From NCBI GenBank assembly GCA_045631885.1, contig JAZQVN010000032.1, positions 1 to 47,715 on the forward strand: a DNA stretch of 47,715 nucleotides. The letters run 5' to 3'. The DNA is from CAJOLV01 sp045631885. GTDB taxonomy: Bacteria > Bacillota_I > Bacilli_A > RFN20 > CAG-826. The notes under the pieces are model-generated. The model saw nothing but the letters and a program-made list of their open reading frames with translations, had not been told where the DNA came from and searched no databases. This document shows positions 14,094-23,012 of this stretch, in pieces; within the stretch, counting starts at the first letter, position 1; each line of letters starts with the position of its first letter. A program made the translations under genes and the position numbers.

Positions 14094-14170
14094 TGGAGCG
14101 CCTGATGTGAGTTAAACACATGACCTCAACCTTCGGGGGGTTGCGCTCTATTCAACTGAGCTACAGGCGC
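14094..14170 (-). tRNA. tRNA-Arg (anticodon CCG), with unusual conserved positions
   Basis: On the minus strand the cloverleaf is complete: acceptor GCGCCTG/CAGGCGC, D-stem GCTC/GAGC, anticodon stem-loop CAACC-CCCCGAA-GGTTG (anticodon CCG, codon CGG), T-stem ATGTG/CACAT, encoded CCA. Four conserved positions deviate: position 33 is C instead of U, G19 is A, C56 is U, and the discriminator base is U. The changes at 19 and 56 could still pair (A19-U56). The stems are intact, so it may be a functional but divergent tRNA or one starting to decay. Confidence 0.82.
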
Positions 14171-14174
14171 ACTT

Positions 14175-14259
14175 TGGTGCGGCTAAGAAGATTTGAACTT
14201 CCACGGGTTTCCCCACTAGCGTCTGAAACTAGCGCGTCTACCAATTCCGCCATAACCGC
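14175..14259 (-). tRNA. tRNA-Leu (anticodon CAG)
   Basis: On the minus strand the acceptor is GCGGTTA/TAGCCGC with encoded ACCA. The anticodon stem-loop is CTAGT-TTCAGAC-GCTAG, giving CAG (codon CUG) with normal U33. A long variable arm and TTCAAAT T-loop are present. It is co-transcribed with tRNA-Arg(CCG), four bases downstream. Confidence 0.93.
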
Positions 14260-14370
14260 ACGGTGAAATAAGTATATGTTATATTGACCGATTATGGAAA
14301 TATTTATTTTTCTTAAATATTGCAATAAATTAGTAATTTTGTGCAAAATAAGCCGTTTTTGCGGGAAATT

Positions 14371-15663
14371 TTACGATTCCTCTTGTATTTCTCCCGCTTT
14401 CTTTAAAGCCCATTTTGAGATCATCGGACCGAATAATTCGTAGACTAATGTCGATGTTAAGACGATGGCAATTACTAAAGCGCCCGCCATCTGAGTTTCT
14501 GGATTTTGGGAGAATAATTTACTCGCTGTTGTGGCTAAACCAATGGCCACACCAGCTTGAGGAATAAGGGTGAATCCCAGGTATTTTTTAATCTTATCTT
14601 CACTACGGGTAACGCTCGCTCCAGTATAAGCACCAAGCCATTTACCAACCACTCTGAAGATGACATAAACCGCAGCGATACCGATAACAACTAATCCGTT
14701 TTCATTAAAGAAAATACTTAAATCTAAGCTCGCACCAGAGATAACAAAGAACATCATATAAATTGGAGAAGTGAATCTATCCATAACAGTTAATGTTCTA
14801 TTAGAATCTGGACACATATTCGTGTAGACCGCTCCCGCCATCATACACATTAATAATGAAGATAATTCAAATCCACCTAATTCTGGGTATTTAAATAACA
14901 TATAGATACCTAAAGAAGCAAAGACAGAGAAGATACACCAAATCAAACGGTTATTTCTCGATTTGAAGAACCGGTTCATAAAACTGATAAAGAAACCGAG
15001 GATAACACCCACGACTAGTGAGATTGATATTTCAATGATTGGTTTAAATAGCATATGGTAAATGGAGAACTCTCCACCACCGGCTATCGCTGTAGCGATT
15101 TGGAATAAAATAGCAAATAAAACTAATGCTGCCGCATCATCTAACGCCACTACCGGGAGTAATGTATCCACTAATGGACCATTTGCATTATATTGTTTGA
15201 TAACCATTAATGTCGCTGCAGGTGCAGTGGCCGCGGCAATCGCTGATAAAGTTAAAACTAATTCCCAACTGACTTTATCTGGGAAGATGAAATGAGTGAC
15301 TATCAAAGATAGAATTACCATCAATGAAGCACAAGTCGCTTCTAAAATAGTGATTATAACTACTCTTTTTCCTAATGACTTTAAGACATTTACTTTAAAA
15401 GAAGTACCGATTGAGAAAGCGATGAAGCCTAACGCTACTGTGCTAACCCAGCTTATCTTATCGACATATCCATAAATGACACTTTCTTTGATACCGTCAT
15501 AAGAAAAACCATTAAAAAACAAGCCAAAAACAAATGGTCCCATAATGATTCCAGTAATGATATATCCAGTGACGTTTGGTAATTTAATAATTCTCATCAA
15601 ACGCGTGGATAATAAAGCCGCAAGCAAAAGAATTGCTATATATAAGAATAATGGTAAAGTCAT
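14371..15663 (-). CDS. Cation:proton antiporter (CPA2/KefB-like membrane domain)
   Basis: A 430-aa integral membrane protein with 12 or so hydrophobic segments (opening LFLYIAILLLAALLSTRLM) and the family signature LPNVTGYIITGIIMGP. It has the conserved helix with LLPVVALDDAAALVLFA, whose Asp pair is the ion-binding site in Na+/H+ exchangers. It lacks the cytoplasmic TrkA-N domain of KefB/KefC. It probably exchanges Na+ or K+ for protons for pH or osmotic balance. It lies 5 bases after a small soluble protein gene, suggesting a regulator-transporter pair. Confidence 0.85.
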   Translation of the reverse strand: MTLPLFLYIAILLLAALLSTRLMRIIKLPNVTGYIITGIIMGPFVFGLFFNGFSYDGIKESVIYGYVDKISWVSTVALGFIAFSIGTSFKVNVLKSLGKRVVIITILEATCASLMVILSLIVTHFIFPDKVSWELVLTLSAIAAATAPAATLMVIKQYNANGPLVDTLLPVVALDDAAALVLFAILFQIATAIAGGGEFSIYHMLFKPIIEISISLVVGVILGFFISFMNRFFKSRNNRLIWCIFSVFASLGIYMLFKYPELGGFELSSLLMCMMAGAVYTNMCPDSNRTLTVMDRFTSPIYMMFFVISGASLDLSIFFNENGLVVIGIAAVYVIFRVVGKWLGAYTGASVTRSEDKIKKYLGFTLIPQAGVAIGLATTASKLFSQNPETQMAGALVIAIVLTSTLVYELFGPMISKWALKKAGEIQEES

Positions 15664-15668
15664 ATTAC

Positions 15669-15998
15669 TTAGATAGATCCTTCGTAATCTTCAATCGTAC
15701 GGGAATACATAAATCCTTTAATATCTCTAAAGTGATTTGTGTAATCTCTAATAATATCTTTTAATTGGTTTAACTTTTCTTCATCAACGACAAATAAGCA
15801 AAGGAGACTTTCTTGTAAATCTCTATCTTCTAAATGTCTTAAATTGAAGAAATGATGTTCGCCTGGATAATAATCAAGGGCTTTCCTTAAAGATTCACTA
15901 CTGATAACAGTCGCGTTAAAACCCTCTTCTTTTAATTCTCTTAATGTTTCAAAAGCCTTATCAGTGCCTTTTAAAACTAGGAATAATTCTTTTTTCAT
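15669..15998 (-). CDS. Small soluble protein, possible PII-like regulator of the antiporter
   Basis: A 109-aa protein with no signal peptide or membrane segment. The pattern of strand-helix-strand (KELFLVLKGTDKAFETLREL, then FNATVISSESLRKAL) and a second half (LLCLFVVDEEKLNQLKDI) suggests a ferredoxin-like alpha/beta fold as in PII and PII-like proteins. I do not recognise a named family. PII-like proteins are often encoded next to membrane transporters and control them by binding nucleotides. The 5-base gap to the antiporter makes a shared message certain enough; the regulatory role is inferred. Confidence 0.55.
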   Translation of the reverse strand: MKKELFLVLKGTDKAFETLRELKEEGFNATVISSESLRKALDYYPGEHHFFNLRHLEDRDLQESLLCLFVVDEEKLNQLKDIIRDYTNHFRDIKGFMYSRTIEDYEGSI

Positions 15999-16050
15999 AT
16001 CTTTTTACCTACGATTTGATTTTATACCTATTTTTTACTTTGTAAATATA

Positions 16051-16071
16051 GAAAAAGCACCTTGAGGTGCT
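16051..16071 (-). terminator. Terminator of the tRNA-Pro transcript
   Basis: AGCACCT and AGGTGCT (16056-16071) form a 7-bp stem, followed on the minus strand by TTTTTC. It sits 12 bases after the tRNA-Pro 3' end. Confidence 0.8.
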
Positions 16072-16083
16072 AATTATTTATCA

Positions 16084-16160
16084 TGGTCGGAAAGATGGGA
16101 TTTGAACCCACGACCCCTCGCTCCCGAAGCGAGTGCACTACCAAGCTGTGCTACTTCCCG
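16084..16160 (-). tRNA. tRNA-Pro (anticodon CGG)
   Basis: On the minus strand the acceptor is CGGGAAG/CTTTCCG (one G-U pair) with encoded ACCA. The anticodon stem-loop CTCGC-TTCGGGA-GCGAG gives CGG (codon CCG). D-loop GG and T-loop TTCAAAT are normal. It lies directly downstream of polC and ends before the antiporter operon. Confidence 0.95.
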
Positions 16161-16172
16161 AAGTTCTCTATT

Positions 16173-19100
16173 TTAGAAATCAAATAGAGATAATTGATCG
16201 GTTTCATTTAAACCATCGAGAACGCCCATATCACTTAAATCTTGGACATTGGTCGCGGTGAGTTTTGTTCTTCTTAATAAGTCTTCTTTAGAATAGAATT
16301 CACCTTGTTCTCTCGCTTCTTTGACTGTAACGGCGTTATTTTCGCCTAAACCATCGATTGTGACAAACGGAGGAATCAAACAGTTATTTTCTTTATCGAC
16401 AACAAAGTTTAGAGGGTCAGATTTATATAAGTTGATATTAGAGAACTTATATCCTCTTTGAAGCATTTCTAAAGCGATGTTAAGAGTCTTAACTTGCTCC
16501 GCTTCTTTGACTGATAACTTTTCAGTCTTGCTTCTGCTCTTGAGTTTTAATTCTTCTAATCTATCAATAACCGCTTCTTTACCTTTAATCATTGTTCTAA
16601 TGTCATATTGTTTACTTCTCGTAGAGAAGAATGTCGCATAGAACTCTAATGGATAATAAACTTTGAAATATCCAACACGGATAGCCATTGTAACATACGC
16701 CACCGCGTGGCCTTTCGGGAACATGTATTTAATCTTATTACAAGAATCGATATAGAATTGCGGGACTTTATTAGCTTTCATAATTTCCACGAACTCTTCT
16801 TTTAAACCTTTACCGTGACGGACATCTTCCATGATGGAGAAGGCGATTGTGGATGGTAAACCCTTACCAATAAGGTAAGTCATAATATCATCACGACATC
16901 CGATAACTTCTTGAAGGGTGGCTTTACCTTCTTCAATTAATTTTTCTGCGTTACCCGCCCAGACGTCTGTACCATGAGATAGACCAGAAATAATAACTAA
17001 ATCGGAGAATGTCTTTGGTAAAGTCATTTCGAGAATTCTTCTAGAGTTTTCCGTACCGAATTCAGGAATCGCCATCGCACCCGTCTTATTTCCGAGATAA
17101 TCTCTATCCATATTTAAAGCGGTTGTGTTAGAGAATAACGATAAAACTTTTGGATCATTCATCGGAATTTTACGATAATCTAATCCAGTTAAATCGCACA
17201 TCATCTTAAGCGCCATTGGGTCAACGTGACCTAAAAGGTCAAGTTTTAAGACTGTATCGTGAATAGAATGGAAGTCGAAATGTGTTGTCTTCCAGTTCGC
17301 ATCGATATCATCAGCAGGGTATTGCACAGGTGTGAAGTCAAAAACATCATAATCAGTTGGAATAACGACAATACCACCTGGGTGTTGACCAGTTGTTCTT
17401 TTTACTCCAACGCAGCCACTTGATAAGTAGGCAATCTTCGCTCTTGGATATGTATCAGGATTTAATCCTTTTCTTTCAATATAACCACGAGCAAAACCGA
17501 AAGCGGTCTTCGCTTCAACGCCAGAAATAGTACCCGCTCTAAAGACGTTATCCGCACCTAATAGTTCTTTGGTGTAATCATGCGCTTTAGCTTGATAATC
17601 ACCAGGGAAGTTTAAGTCGATATCAGGAACCTTATCCGCTTCAAATCCTAAGAATGTTTCAAAAGGAATATTTTGACCATCATGAATTAACTCTTGTCCA
17701 CAATGTGGACATTTCTTATTTGGCAAATCATATCCTGAACGATATTTAGGCATTGTTTCACTTGTCCATTCTAAATAATGGCAGTTTGGACAAATGTAAT
17801 GTGGAGGTAATGGATTAACTTCTGTAATACCCGCCATTGTGGCAACTAAAGAAGAACCGACAGATCCACGAGAACCAACGATATATCCATCATCTAATGT
17901 TTTCTTAACAATCTTATGAGCAATGTAATAAATAACGGAATATCCGTTAGTGATAATACCGTTTAATTCAGTATCTAAACGATTCTTAATCACTTCTGGA
18001 AGTGGGTTTCCATATAACTTATAGGCACCTTCATAAGTCATCTCTCTTAACATGTTTTCACAGTTATCGATCTTTGGTGTATATAACTTATCACTTGGAA
18101 CTGGTTCCATCTTCTCGATTGCATCCGCAATCTTGTTAGTGTTAGTAACGGTTACTTCGTAAGCTTTTTCTTTGCCAAGGAACGCCATTTCTTCTAACAT
18201 CTCATCGGTTCTACGATAATGTTGATCTGGATTTTCAAATGGAGCGACTTTCGCTCTTGCGTATGGATTAAGTGGGTGAGCCACACCACCAATACCTTTG
18301 GCAGAAATATAGACATCTCTAAATATCTTTTCTTTCTTCTTTGCGTAGTGACAGTCACTTGTCGCACAAACCATCTTGCCTAATTCATCAGCGCATCTAA
18401 CGATATCTTTGATATGGCTAACTAATTCTTCTTGTTCTAAATCACCCATATTCACTAAATATGAATAGTTTTCTAATGGTTGAATTTCGATATAGTCATA
18501 GAACTCCATGACTTCCTTTAATCTTTCATCGTTATAATATCTCGCGGTTTCAAAAACTTCTCCGTTAAAACAAGCGGAGCTAACAAATAAGTTTTCGCGG
18601 TGCGCTTGTAGTTCTCTTCTCGGAACCTTTGGCACTCTTGCTAAATATTCAACATGGGCCATTGAGACTAATTTATATAAATCTTTTAAGCCCGCTTTAT
18701 TCTTTGCTAATACGACAACATGGACTGGCATGATGTGTTTCAAACATTCAATTGGTGTTTGTAAATTGCCCAAATCCGCGTGAGTCATGTTTGGTTTATC
18801 TTTAGTTAATCTCACGATCATTGGTTGCCAGACATCATTTAAAACAGTCGCGTCGTAGTCCGCTCTATGGGCACTATCTTCATCGTAAACAACTTCCATG
18901 TTACGACATAAGGCACCTAATGAATGTCTACTTGCTTCTGGGAATAAATATCTTGATAACGCTAAGGTATCGATAATTGGATTAGTGAGTAAAGGCATAC
19001 CCATTCTTCTTAAGTTTTCTTGTAAGAATGAAATATCGAATTTCGCGTTATGAGTAACGAGAATCGCGTCGCCAATAAACTCTAAAATCTTCGGCATAGC

Positions 19101-20600
19101 CTGCTCAATAGTAGGTTGTCCTTTTACCATTTCATTCGTAATATCAGTAATGTTTGTAATCTTTTCAGGAATGACACATTCTGGGTCAATTAAAATATCT
19201 AAGTTCGCGGTGACAATACCGTGTTCAACACGAACTGCGCCGAATTCAATGATACGATTATAAACACAACTTAAACCAGTTGTTTCTAAGTCGAGAACAA
19301 CGTATTTTGCATTATTTATCGGTCTATTGCATGGATTTTTGATGAAAGTTAATTGATCGTCGACCATGTATAACTCACATCCATAAAGAATCTTAATATC
19401 GGTCTTTTTCACCGCTTTATGGGCATCTGGGAAGGCTTGAACAACCGCGTGATCTGTCACCGCAAGAGCTTTATGACCAAGGGCTTTCGCATACTTGACA
19501 TACTCATCCATTTCACTAACACCATCCATAGATGACATATTGGAATGTAGGTGAAGCTCAACACGCTTAACTTCGCATGGATCTTCTTCGATTTCATCTG
19601 GTGGTAATAAGTCTAAATCATGGCCTTTAATAGTGAGGGCTTTGGAATATTCATCGATATAGGCAACGCCTCTAACACGAACATTTGTTCCTTTTTTTAA
19701 TTGGGCGATGAATTCATCGTTAATTTTGCTATTGCTATAGATGTTAACAAAGATTGCGCCACCTTCTTCATCAGCGATACCAATATTTAATCTAGTTCTT
19801 CCACCATAAACATTGTCTTCAATTTCAAAAATCTTTCCATTGAAGTCAACGGAACCAGATTGAGAAGTGATTGAGTCGATATTATCAATTGGAACATAGT
19901 TCCCTCTTTTATTTAATCTCGCTCTTTCTCTTTCTTTCTGCATTGCCGCGTAGTTAGCTTTCATTTGAGCAAGTAAAGCGTCTTCAACGGTTTCATTCAT
20001 CTCTCTAATTTCTTCTTCACGGATATTTAAAACATCGTTTCTATCTGCGACTTGAGGAAGTTCAGAGATTTCTTCCATTGATTCTTGAGCTTGTTCTTCC
20101 GCTTTTTTGATGATTTTATTTAGTTGTCTCTTTGAGAGTTCAACCTCTTCTTCTTGCTCCACTATTTCTTCTGTGACAACGAATTCATAAGTGATGAATT
20201 TTAAGAAGTCACGGAAATCATTAATGACCATTTGGTTTTGTTCTTTTTCCGCTTCAGAAGAGTATTGGACTAAGAATTTACCATCATCATCGCCAGTGAT
20301 AACTAAGTTATGTGGAACGTGATATAAAGTTTGATACCAATCACAAAATAAATGGTAAACATCTTTATAATCAGGTCTTAATAAATAAGAGAAACGAATA
20401 ACATATGGATAAGTGATTTCATTTAATCCATCTTGGAATCTTCTTAATAAATGATATTTCCATGGTGTCTTTTTCAAGATAACCATGTTAACTTGTTCAC
20501 GATTAAAACGGTCTCTTGCGACCATTTCAAAATCTAAATCGAAATCATCGAGATTTTCGATATGGATACTCTTTAAAAAGCGGACCATTTTATCGTTCAT
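16173..20600 (-). CDS. polC: DNA polymerase III alpha subunit, PolC type
   Basis: A 1475-aa replicative polymerase with built-in proofreading, typical of low-GC Gram-positives. In order: an N-terminal domain, an OB fold (about residues 235-335), a PHP domain starting near 345 (VELHLHSNMSSMDG) that is interrupted by a DEDDh 3'-5' exonuclease from about 433 (VVLDLETTGL, HRADYDA), a CxxC...CxxC zinc finger near 935, and the palm with PDIDLNFPGDYQ near 995. Ends with LDGLNETDQLSLFDF, which resembles a beta-clamp-binding tail (QLSLF). It is the last gene of the uppS-cdsA-dxr-rseP-polC series. AGGTGA precedes the ATG. Confidence 0.97.
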   Translation of the reverse strand: MNDKMVRFLKSIHIENLDDFDLDFEMVARDRFNREQVNMVILKKTPWKYHLLRRFQDGLNEITYPYVIRFSYLLRPDYKDVYHLFCDWYQTLYHVPHNLVITGDDDGKFLVQYSSEAEKEQNQMVINDFRDFLKFITYEFVVTEEIVEQEEEVELSKRQLNKIIKKAEEQAQESMEEISELPQVADRNDVLNIREEEIREMNETVEDALLAQMKANYAAMQKERERARLNKRGNYVPIDNIDSITSQSGSVDFNGKIFEIEDNVYGGRTRLNIGIADEEGGAIFVNIYSNSKINDEFIAQLKKGTNVRVRGVAYIDEYSKALTIKGHDLDLLPPDEIEEDPCEVKRVELHLHSNMSSMDGVSEMDEYVKYAKALGHKALAVTDHAVVQAFPDAHKAVKKTDIKILYGCELYMVDDQLTFIKNPCNRPINNAKYVVLDLETTGLSCVYNRIIEFGAVRVEHGIVTANLDILIDPECVIPEKITNITDITNEMVKGQPTIEQAMPKILEFIGDAILVTHNAKFDISFLQENLRRMGMPLLTNPIIDTLALSRYLFPEASRHSLGALCRNMEVVYDEDSAHRADYDATVLNDVWQPMIVRLTKDKPNMTHADLGNLQTPIECLKHIMPVHVVVLAKNKAGLKDLYKLVSMAHVEYLARVPKVPRRELQAHRENLFVSSACFNGEVFETARYYNDERLKEVMEFYDYIEIQPLENYSYLVNMGDLEQEELVSHIKDIVRCADELGKMVCATSDCHYAKKKEKIFRDVYISAKGIGGVAHPLNPYARAKVAPFENPDQHYRRTDEMLEEMAFLGKEKAYEVTVTNTNKIADAIEKMEPVPSDKLYTPKIDNCENMLREMTYEGAYKLYGNPLPEVIKNRLDTELNGIITNGYSVIYYIAHKIVKKTLDDGYIVGSRGSVGSSLVATMAGITEVNPLPPHYICPNCHYLEWTSETMPKYRSGYDLPNKKCPHCGQELIHDGQNIPFETFLGFEADKVPDIDLNFPGDYQAKAHDYTKELLGADNVFRAGTISGVEAKTAFGFARGYIERKGLNPDTYPRAKIAYLSSGCVGVKRTTGQHPGGIVVIPTDYDVFDFTPVQYPADDIDANWKTTHFDFHSIHDTVLKLDLLGHVDPMALKMMCDLTGLDYRKIPMNDPKVLSLFSNTTALNMDRDYLGNKTGAMAIPEFGTENSRRILEMTLPKTFSDLVIISGLSHGTDVWAGNAEKLIEEGKATLQEVIGCRDDIMTYLIGKGLPSTIAFSIMEDVRHGKGLKEEFVEIMKANKVPQFYIDSCNKIKYMFPKGHAVAYVTMAIRVGYFKVYYPLEFYATFFSTRSKQYDIRTMIKGKEAVIDRLEELKLKSRSKTEKLSVKEAEQVKTLNIALEMLQRGYKFSNINLYKSDPLNFVVDKENNCLIPPFVTIDGLGENNAVTVKEAREQGEFYSKEDLLRRTKLTATNVQDLSDMGVLDGLNETDQLSLFDF

Positions 20601-20607
20601 AAATCAC

Positions 20608-21858
20608 CTAGGGAATAATGTATTTAAAAACATCTTTGAAAATTAATAAAATCATTAAACCAAATAAGAGGGCGATGCCAACCCATGAAACAATGTTTTT
20701 AACTTTGTCTGGAATCTTCTTTTTGCTAATTCCTTCAACGATTAAGACTAATAATTGCCATCCATCTAAACCTGGGAATGGTAATAAATTAACAATCGCT
20801 AAGTTAACGGAGATTAAACCCCACACTCTTAAGAAGGAATTAAAACCAAAGTTTTGTAAGATTGCGGTGGTTTCAAAACCAATCGCGATAATGCCACCTG
20901 TTTGATCTCTGGCTTCTTGAGAGACAAAGATACTTCCTAACGCTCTCACAATTGCTGTGGATGATGTACCAAAATCAACGAATGAATTACCAATTCCACG
21001 CCAACCTTGATAATAAGAGTTCTTAGTAATTGAAATACCTGGGCTTTCAAAATGATATTTCTCATCTTCGCCTAGATATGAATTTAATGTCACTTGCACA
21101 ATAAATTCTGGTTCTTCTAAACCTTTCTTCGCATCAAGTGGGAAGGAAATATTTTTAATATTTTCCGCTGGTTCAATCGCTTTAGTGATGGTTTTACCAT
21201 CAGTGTCTAAAGTGACATAAGTTAAGAAATAAGACCAATCTAATTTATCTTGTCCTTGAATTGATGTTCCTAATAAAACAGCAACTTCAGGTAAAGTGGA
21301 GTCATCGTTATATGTTAATAAGCCGTCTCTAGATAAAACATATCGATTATCAACAAAAACAGGATTACCCGCTTCATCAGTTTCAGTGAGAATAATATCT
21401 CCAGTTTCTAATTGATCTTTTAAGATACTAGTTTCACTAATAGTGACTGGGTTTAAATAATATTCAATAGTTGGAAAACAGATATTGCTGATTAAGAAAA
21501 TGACTATAGCTAAAGCAGCGTTCATCGTCACACCAGCGACAAGAATGATACCTTTTTTCCATTTCTTAATATTTTCTAAATTTCTTTCTGGAGGGATTTC
21601 AATTCCTTCAGGAGTCTCCACCCCTTCTCCATACATCGAGACATATCCTCCAAAAGGAATGGCTCTTAAAGAGAACTGGGTTTCACCATTTTTTCTTTTA
21701 AAAGAAAATAGTTTAGGACCAAAGCCGATAGAATATTCAAAGCAATAAACTTTAAATGCTTTCGCCGCGGCTAAATGGCCTAATTCGTGAATGACAATTA
21801 AAACAGAGAGACAAACAATAAACAAAAGGATGTATAAAATAGTGAATAGTATTTGCAT
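20608..21858 (-). CDS. rseP: RseP/RasP-family site-2 zinc metalloprotease
   Basis: A 416-aa membrane protease that cuts transmembrane segments, such as anti-sigma factors and leftover signal peptides. The first membrane helix carries the zinc motif HELGH (residues 24-28), and the late motif NLLPFPGLDGWQ supplies the third zinc ligand. A PDZ-like periplasmic-type region lies between them; its middle is longer and more divergent than in Bacillus RasP. It overlaps the dxr stop by one base and lies 7 bases before polC. The Bacillus neighbour proS is absent between rseP and polC. Confidence 0.93.
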   Translation of the reverse strand: MQILFTILYILLFIVCLSVLIVIHELGHLAAAKAFKVYCFEYSIGFGPKLFSFKRKNGETQFSLRAIPFGGYVSMYGEGVETPEGIEIPPERNLENIKKWKKGIILVAGVTMNAALAIVIFLISNICFPTIEYYLNPVTISETSILKDQLETGDIILTETDEAGNPVFVDNRYVLSRDGLLTYNDDSTLPEVAVLLGTSIQGQDKLDWSYFLTYVTLDTDGKTITKAIEPAENIKNISFPLDAKKGLEEPEFIVQVTLNSYLGEDEKYHFESPGISITKNSYYQGWRGIGNSFVDFGTSSTAIVRALGSIFVSQEARDQTGGIIAIGFETTAILQNFGFNSFLRVWGLISVNLAIVNLLPFPGLDGWQLLVLIVEGISKKKIPDKVKNIVSWVGIALLFGLMILLIFKDVFKYIIP

Positions 21859-23012
21859 TATTTTTTCCTCCTTTCAATATATTCTCGAGTTTGTTTTCTA
21901 ATCGAACTATCAATCGCTTCAATCATATCTAATGATGGATGAACGATATTTTTATGAGTTTCCATAAAATGATCGATAATTTCTTCAATCATTAAAAACG
22001 GGATTTCATCTTTTAAAAACGCTCTAACAGCGATTTCATTCGCCGCATTTAGGACTGCACCATAGGTGCCTTTTTCATCGATAACCACTTTTGCCCATCT
22101 GACAACTGGGTATCTATTAATATCAAAATCACGGAAGTGATAATTCTTATAAACATGGTAGTCTTTGACTAATGCGGTTTTAAAATCTGTTAAACCTTGA
22201 TATAAAGCCCATTTAATTGGAATTCTCATATCATGTCTTCCATGGTCAACGCGATAAGTGCCATCGTTATATTTGACTAGTGAGTGAATCATAGATTCAT
22301 CATGAAGAAGAACATCAATTCTTTCTTTTGGGTATCTATATAGATAATGAGCTTCGATGATTTCAAATGTTTTATTAACCATGGTCGCACAGTCAATCGT
22401 GATTTTAGCGCCCATCTTCCAAGTTGGATGTTTTAAAGCATCTTCCGCTTTGACATTAACTAGTTCTTCTCTAGATAATTTACGGAATGCTCCACCACTC
22501 GCGGTGATAATTAATTTATCAACGTTTTGATCATCGACTGATAAACATTTTGCTAAAGCAACATGTTCACTATCAATTGGGTAGAGTTTGCCGTGACCAT
22601 TATCTAATAAGTTATTAACTAATTCTCCGCCCACTACTAAGGCTTCTTTATTAGCTAAACAAACAATTAAATTCTTTTCTAACGCAGTAATTGTCGGTCT
22701 TAATCCAACAAATCCCACTAAAGCGTTAACCACCATTTGAGGTTTACAAGCTTCCATTAATTCTAATAAGCCTTTATCACCCCAGAAGAATGTGATGTTT
22801 TTATATCTTCTTTGATAGTTATACATTTCAAATTCATCTTGAACGCAAATATATTTCGCATCAGGATGTTTTTTTAAGATATAAGGTATTCGTCTAACTC
22901 GGCGGCCAAGAGAAAAACCGACAAGTCTGAAGTCATTTGGATTTTTCTCCATGACATCAAGAGTTTGTTGTCCGATTGATCCACTCGCGCCTAATAGACA
23001 AACATCAATCAT
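21858..23012 (-). CDS. dxr: 1-deoxy-D-xylulose 5-phosphate reductoisomerase
   Basis: A 384-aa enzyme of the MEP isoprenoid pathway, converting DXP to 2-C-methyl-D-erythritol 4-phosphate with NADPH. The N-terminal Rossmann motif is LLGASGSIGQQTLDVM. Catalytic-region motifs include CLANKEALVVGGELV, PIDSEHVA, ITASGGAF and a metal-binding region with NAANEIAV. Its start overlaps the cdsA stop (ATGA), so translation is coupled. It shows that this organism makes isoprenoids, and so undecaprenyl lipids, by the MEP route. Confidence 0.96.
   Translation of the reverse strand: MIDVCLLGASGSIGQQTLDVMEKNPNDFRLVGFSLGRRVRRIPYILKKHPDAKYICVQDEFEMYNYQRRYKNITFFWGDKGLLELMEACKPQMVVNALVGFVGLRPTITALEKNLIVCLANKEALVVGGELVNNLLDNGHGKLYPIDSEHVALAKCLSVDDQNVDKLIITASGGAFRKLSREELVNVKAEDALKHPTWKMGAKITIDCATMVNKTFEIIEAHYLYRYPKERIDVLLHDESMIHSLVKYNDGTYRVDHGRHDMRIPIKWALYQGLTDFKTALVKDYHVYKNYHFRDFDINRYPVVRWAKVVIDEKGTYGAVLNAANEIAVRAFLKDEIPFLMIEEIIDHFMETHKNIVHPSLDMIEAIDSSIRKQTREYIERRKK

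Noticed and set aside
14161..14346. A 61-codon open frame on the minus strand
   Set aside because: It lies across the tRNA-Leu(CAG) gene and has no ribosome-binding site.
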